Below, in pieces: positions 61,516 to 64,000 of a stretch of 64,000 nt of DNA (positions within the stretch are counted from its first letter, which is position 1; every line of letters begins with the position of its first letter). Location of the stretch: NCBI GenBank assembly GCA_963681505.1, contig OY811991.1, positions 62,001 to 126,000 of the forward strand, read 5' to 3'. The DNA is from Eunapius fragilis. Taxonomy: Eukaryota; Porifera; Demospongiae; Spongillida; Spongillidae. Below the pieces are notes generated by a model. The model did no database searches, was not told the DNA's origin, and saw nothing but the letters and a program-made list of their open reading frames with translations. The translations under genes were made by a program, and so were the position numbers.

Positions 61516-62698
61516 AATCCCACTTCAATTACCACTACCAATCCCACTACCACTACTACTACCAATTCCCCTACCAATCCCACTACCACTAAAATTTCCA
61601 CTACCAATCCCACTACCAATCCCACTACCAATCCCACTACCACTACCACTACCAATCCCACTACCAATCCCACTACCAATCCCACTACCAATCCCACTAC
61701 CAATCCTACTACCACTACCACTCCCACTACCAATCCCACTACCAATCCCACTACCACTACCACTACCACTACCAATCGCACTACCAATCCCACTACTAAT
61801 CCCACTACCACTACCACTACCAATCCCACTACCAATCCCACTACCAATCCCACTACCAATCCCACTACCAATCCCACTACCACTACCAATCACACTACCA
61901 ATCCCACTACCAATACCACTACCACTACCACTACCACTACCATTCCCACTACCAATCCCACTACCACTACCACTACCAATCCCACTACCACTACCACTAC
62001 CAATTCCCCTAACAATCCCACTACCACTACCACTACCACTACCAATCCCACTACCAATCCCACTACCAATCCCACTACCAATCCCACTACCAATCCCACT
62101 ACCAATCCCACTACCAATCCCACTACCACTACCAATCCCACTACCAATCCCACTACCAATCCCACTACCAATCCCACTACCAATCCCACTACCAATCCCA
62201 CTACCACTACCAATCCCACTACCAATCCCACTACCAATCCCACTACCACTACCACTACTACTACCAATCCACTACCAATCCCACTACCACTACCACTACC
62301 AATCCCACTACCACTACCACTACCAATCCCACTACCAATCCCACTATCACTACCAATCCCAGTACCAATCCCACTACCAATACAACTACCACTACAACTA
62401 CCACTACCAATTCCACTACCATTCCCACTACCACTACCACTACCAATCCCACTACCACTACCACTACCAATTCCCCTAACAATCCCACTACCACTACCAC
62501 TACCACTATCAATCCCACTACCAATCCCACTACCAATCCCGCTACCAATCCCACTACCAATCCCACTACCAATCCCACTACCAATCCCACTACCACTACC
62601 AATCCCACTACCAATCCCACTACCAATCCCACTACCACTACCACTACTACTACCAATCCCACTACCAATCCCACTGCCACTACCAATCCCACTACCAC
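61516..62698. repeat. T5: 12-bp repeat block, type A
   Basis: Matches T3 and T1, with one copy of the 197-base segment and extra CCCACTACCAAT units around 62045-62200. Confidence 0.94.
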
Positions 62699-63183
62699 TA
62701 AGCAATTGGTCACGGCACTACGAATTGCCCCAAATTGTTACAGATTGATCCTGTGAAAGAGCAGGAATCCGTCGCAGCCTTCCGAATTGTGCTGAGTTTT
62801 TGCAGATTGGACCAAAGACAGTACAGCAATCGGTCGCAGCGCGCCGAATTGTGCCGAAAAACATATTGCAGATTGATCCTGCGAAAGTGCAGCAATCCGT
62901 CTCAGCCCGCCGAATTGCGCCGAATTGTTGCAGATTGATCCCGCCATAGTGAAGCTATCGGTGTCAGCGCACAGATTTGCCACGAATTGTTGCAGATTGA
63001 TCTGGCGATAGTGCAGCAATCTGTTGTAGCGCGCCGAATTGTTACAGATTTGTTCCGCGAAAGTGCTGCAATCCGTCGCAGCGCGCCGAATTGTGCCAAA
63101 TTATTACAGATTGATCCCGCAAAAAAAGCACCAACATATCGCAGCGCGCCGAATTGCGCTGGATTGTTACAGATTGATCCAGC
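62699..63183. repeat. U6: 52/62-bp repeat block, type B
   Basis: Matches U4 at offset 3,079 over its full 485 bases with no difference that I noticed. Confidence 0.93.
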
Positions 63184-64000
63184 ATTCCCACTTCAATTAC
63201 CACAACCAATCCCACTACCACTACCACTACCAATTCCCCTACCAATCCCACTACCACTAAAATTTCCACTACCAATCCCACTACCAATCCCACTACCAAT
63301 CCCACTACCAATCCCACTACCAATCCCACTACCATTACCACTACCAATCCCACTACCAATCCCACTACCAATCCCACTACCAATCCCACTACCAATCCCA
63401 CTACCACTACCAATCCCACTACCAATCCCACTACCACTACCAATCCCACTACCAATCCCACTACCACTACCACTACCAATCCCACTACAAATCCCACTAC
63501 CAATCCAACTACCACTACCTTCTTCCACTACCAATCCCACTACCAATCCCACTACCACTACCACTTACAATCCCACTACCACTACCACTACCAATTCCCC
63601 TACCAATCCCACTACCACTAAAACTTCCACTACCAATCCCACTACCAATCCCACTACCAATCCCACTACCACTACCACTACCAATCCCACTACCAATCCC
63701 ACTACCAATCCCACTACCAATCCCACTACCACTACCAATCCAACTACCAATCCCACTACCAATACCACTACCACTACAACTACCACTACCAATCCCACTA
63801 CTAATCCCACTACCACTACCACTACCAATCCCACTACCACTACCACTACCAATTCCCCTAACAATCCCACTACCACTACCACTACCACTACCAATCCCAC
63901 TACCAATCCCACTACCAATCCCACTACCAATCCCACTACCAATCCCACTACCAATCCCACTACCAATCCCACTACCAATCCCACTACCAATCCCACTACC
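63184..64000. repeat. T6: 12-bp repeat block, cut by window end
   Basis: Matches T4 at offset 3,079, including the CTTCTTCCACTACC landmark near 63519. It runs off the window. Confidence 0.94.

Larger units (their letters stand above)
55030..64000. repeat. Composite satellite with ~3.1-kb higher-order unit
   Basis: Blocks of a 52/62-base repeat (U) alternate with blocks of a 12-base repeat (T). U1T1, U3T3 and U5T5 are one type, and U2T2, U4T4 and U6T6 another. Offsets are 3,128 (start of U3 to U5), 3,180 (T3 to T5), 3,079 (U4 to U6 and T4 to T6) and 2,980 (T1 to T3). The dimer UT-UT is therefore the real higher-order unit. The array continues past the window's end. Confidence 0.93.

Noticed and set aside
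55160-64000. Long PTTN-, IPLP-, GSGI- or GLVV-repeat proteins
   Set aside because: All six frames of the 12-base unit are open. Compositions are simple read-outs of the repeat, and frames merge into the 62-bp blocks without domain structure.
55356-64000. Telomeric repeat
   Set aside because: The unit TAGTGGGATTGG is 12 bases and interrupted by 62-bp blocks. It matches no standard telomere motif such as TTAGGG.

Overview
This window is eukaryotic repeat DNA, most likely from an animal. I see no intact host gene, no rRNA, no tRNA and no prokaryotic feature. The strongest taxonomic clue is one decayed Ty3/gypsy retrotransposon (gag with a CCHC knuckle, DTGA protease, reverse transcriptase). Its gag style, together with a broken basic-repeat protein of the DPEKKR type, suggests an aquatic invertebrate such as a sponge, cnidarian or mollusc. 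That is an impression from family resemblance, not a search result. Almost everything else is tandem repeat, arranged in a way that suggests a centromeric, pericentromeric or subtelomeric block.

Layout: (1) 1-8548, a 185-bp satellite (array A), with a 555-bp trimeric higher-order repeat in its first half and a 740-bp tetramer duplication near 5.7-7.2 kb. (2) 8549-9989, a 1.44-kb insertion between two adjacent bases of a satellite monomer. It carries a 293-bp near-perfect palindrome, a broken basic-repeat coding segment on the minus strand and a small terminal hairpin. (3) 9990-13460, satellite monomers mixed with a rearranged gypsy element: a plus-strand reverse transcriptase piece, one monomer, a fold-back hairpin, then RT-protease-gag and a probable 166-bp LTR on the minus strand. 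(4) 13461-42195, 28.7 kb of a 32/34-bp minisatellite whose units each carry an 18-bp palindrome (about 870 copies by division). The array is built from nested segmental duplications. (5) 42196-55029, the 185-bp satellite again but in the opposite orientation (array B), with an 8-9-monomer higher-order pattern. (6) 55030-64000, a composite satellite in which blocks of a 52/62-bp GC-containing repeat alternate with blocks of a G-poor 12-bp repeat (CCCACTACCAAT) in an A-B-A-B higher-order unit of about 3.1 kb.

The many open frames in the arrays follow from stop-free repeat units (185 bp, 66-bp dimers, 12 bp) being open on both strands, so I do not call them genes. The only coding remnants with recognisable family motifs are the gypsy pieces, which are split, frameshifted and without RNase H or integrase in this window. 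The most unusual items are the palindromic minisatellite with its strict 8/10-base linker alternation, the fold-back breakpoints in the retroelement, the LTR edge that coincides exactly with the start of the minisatellite, the giant inverted flanking of the minisatellite by one satellite family, and the alternating higher-order structure at the right end.
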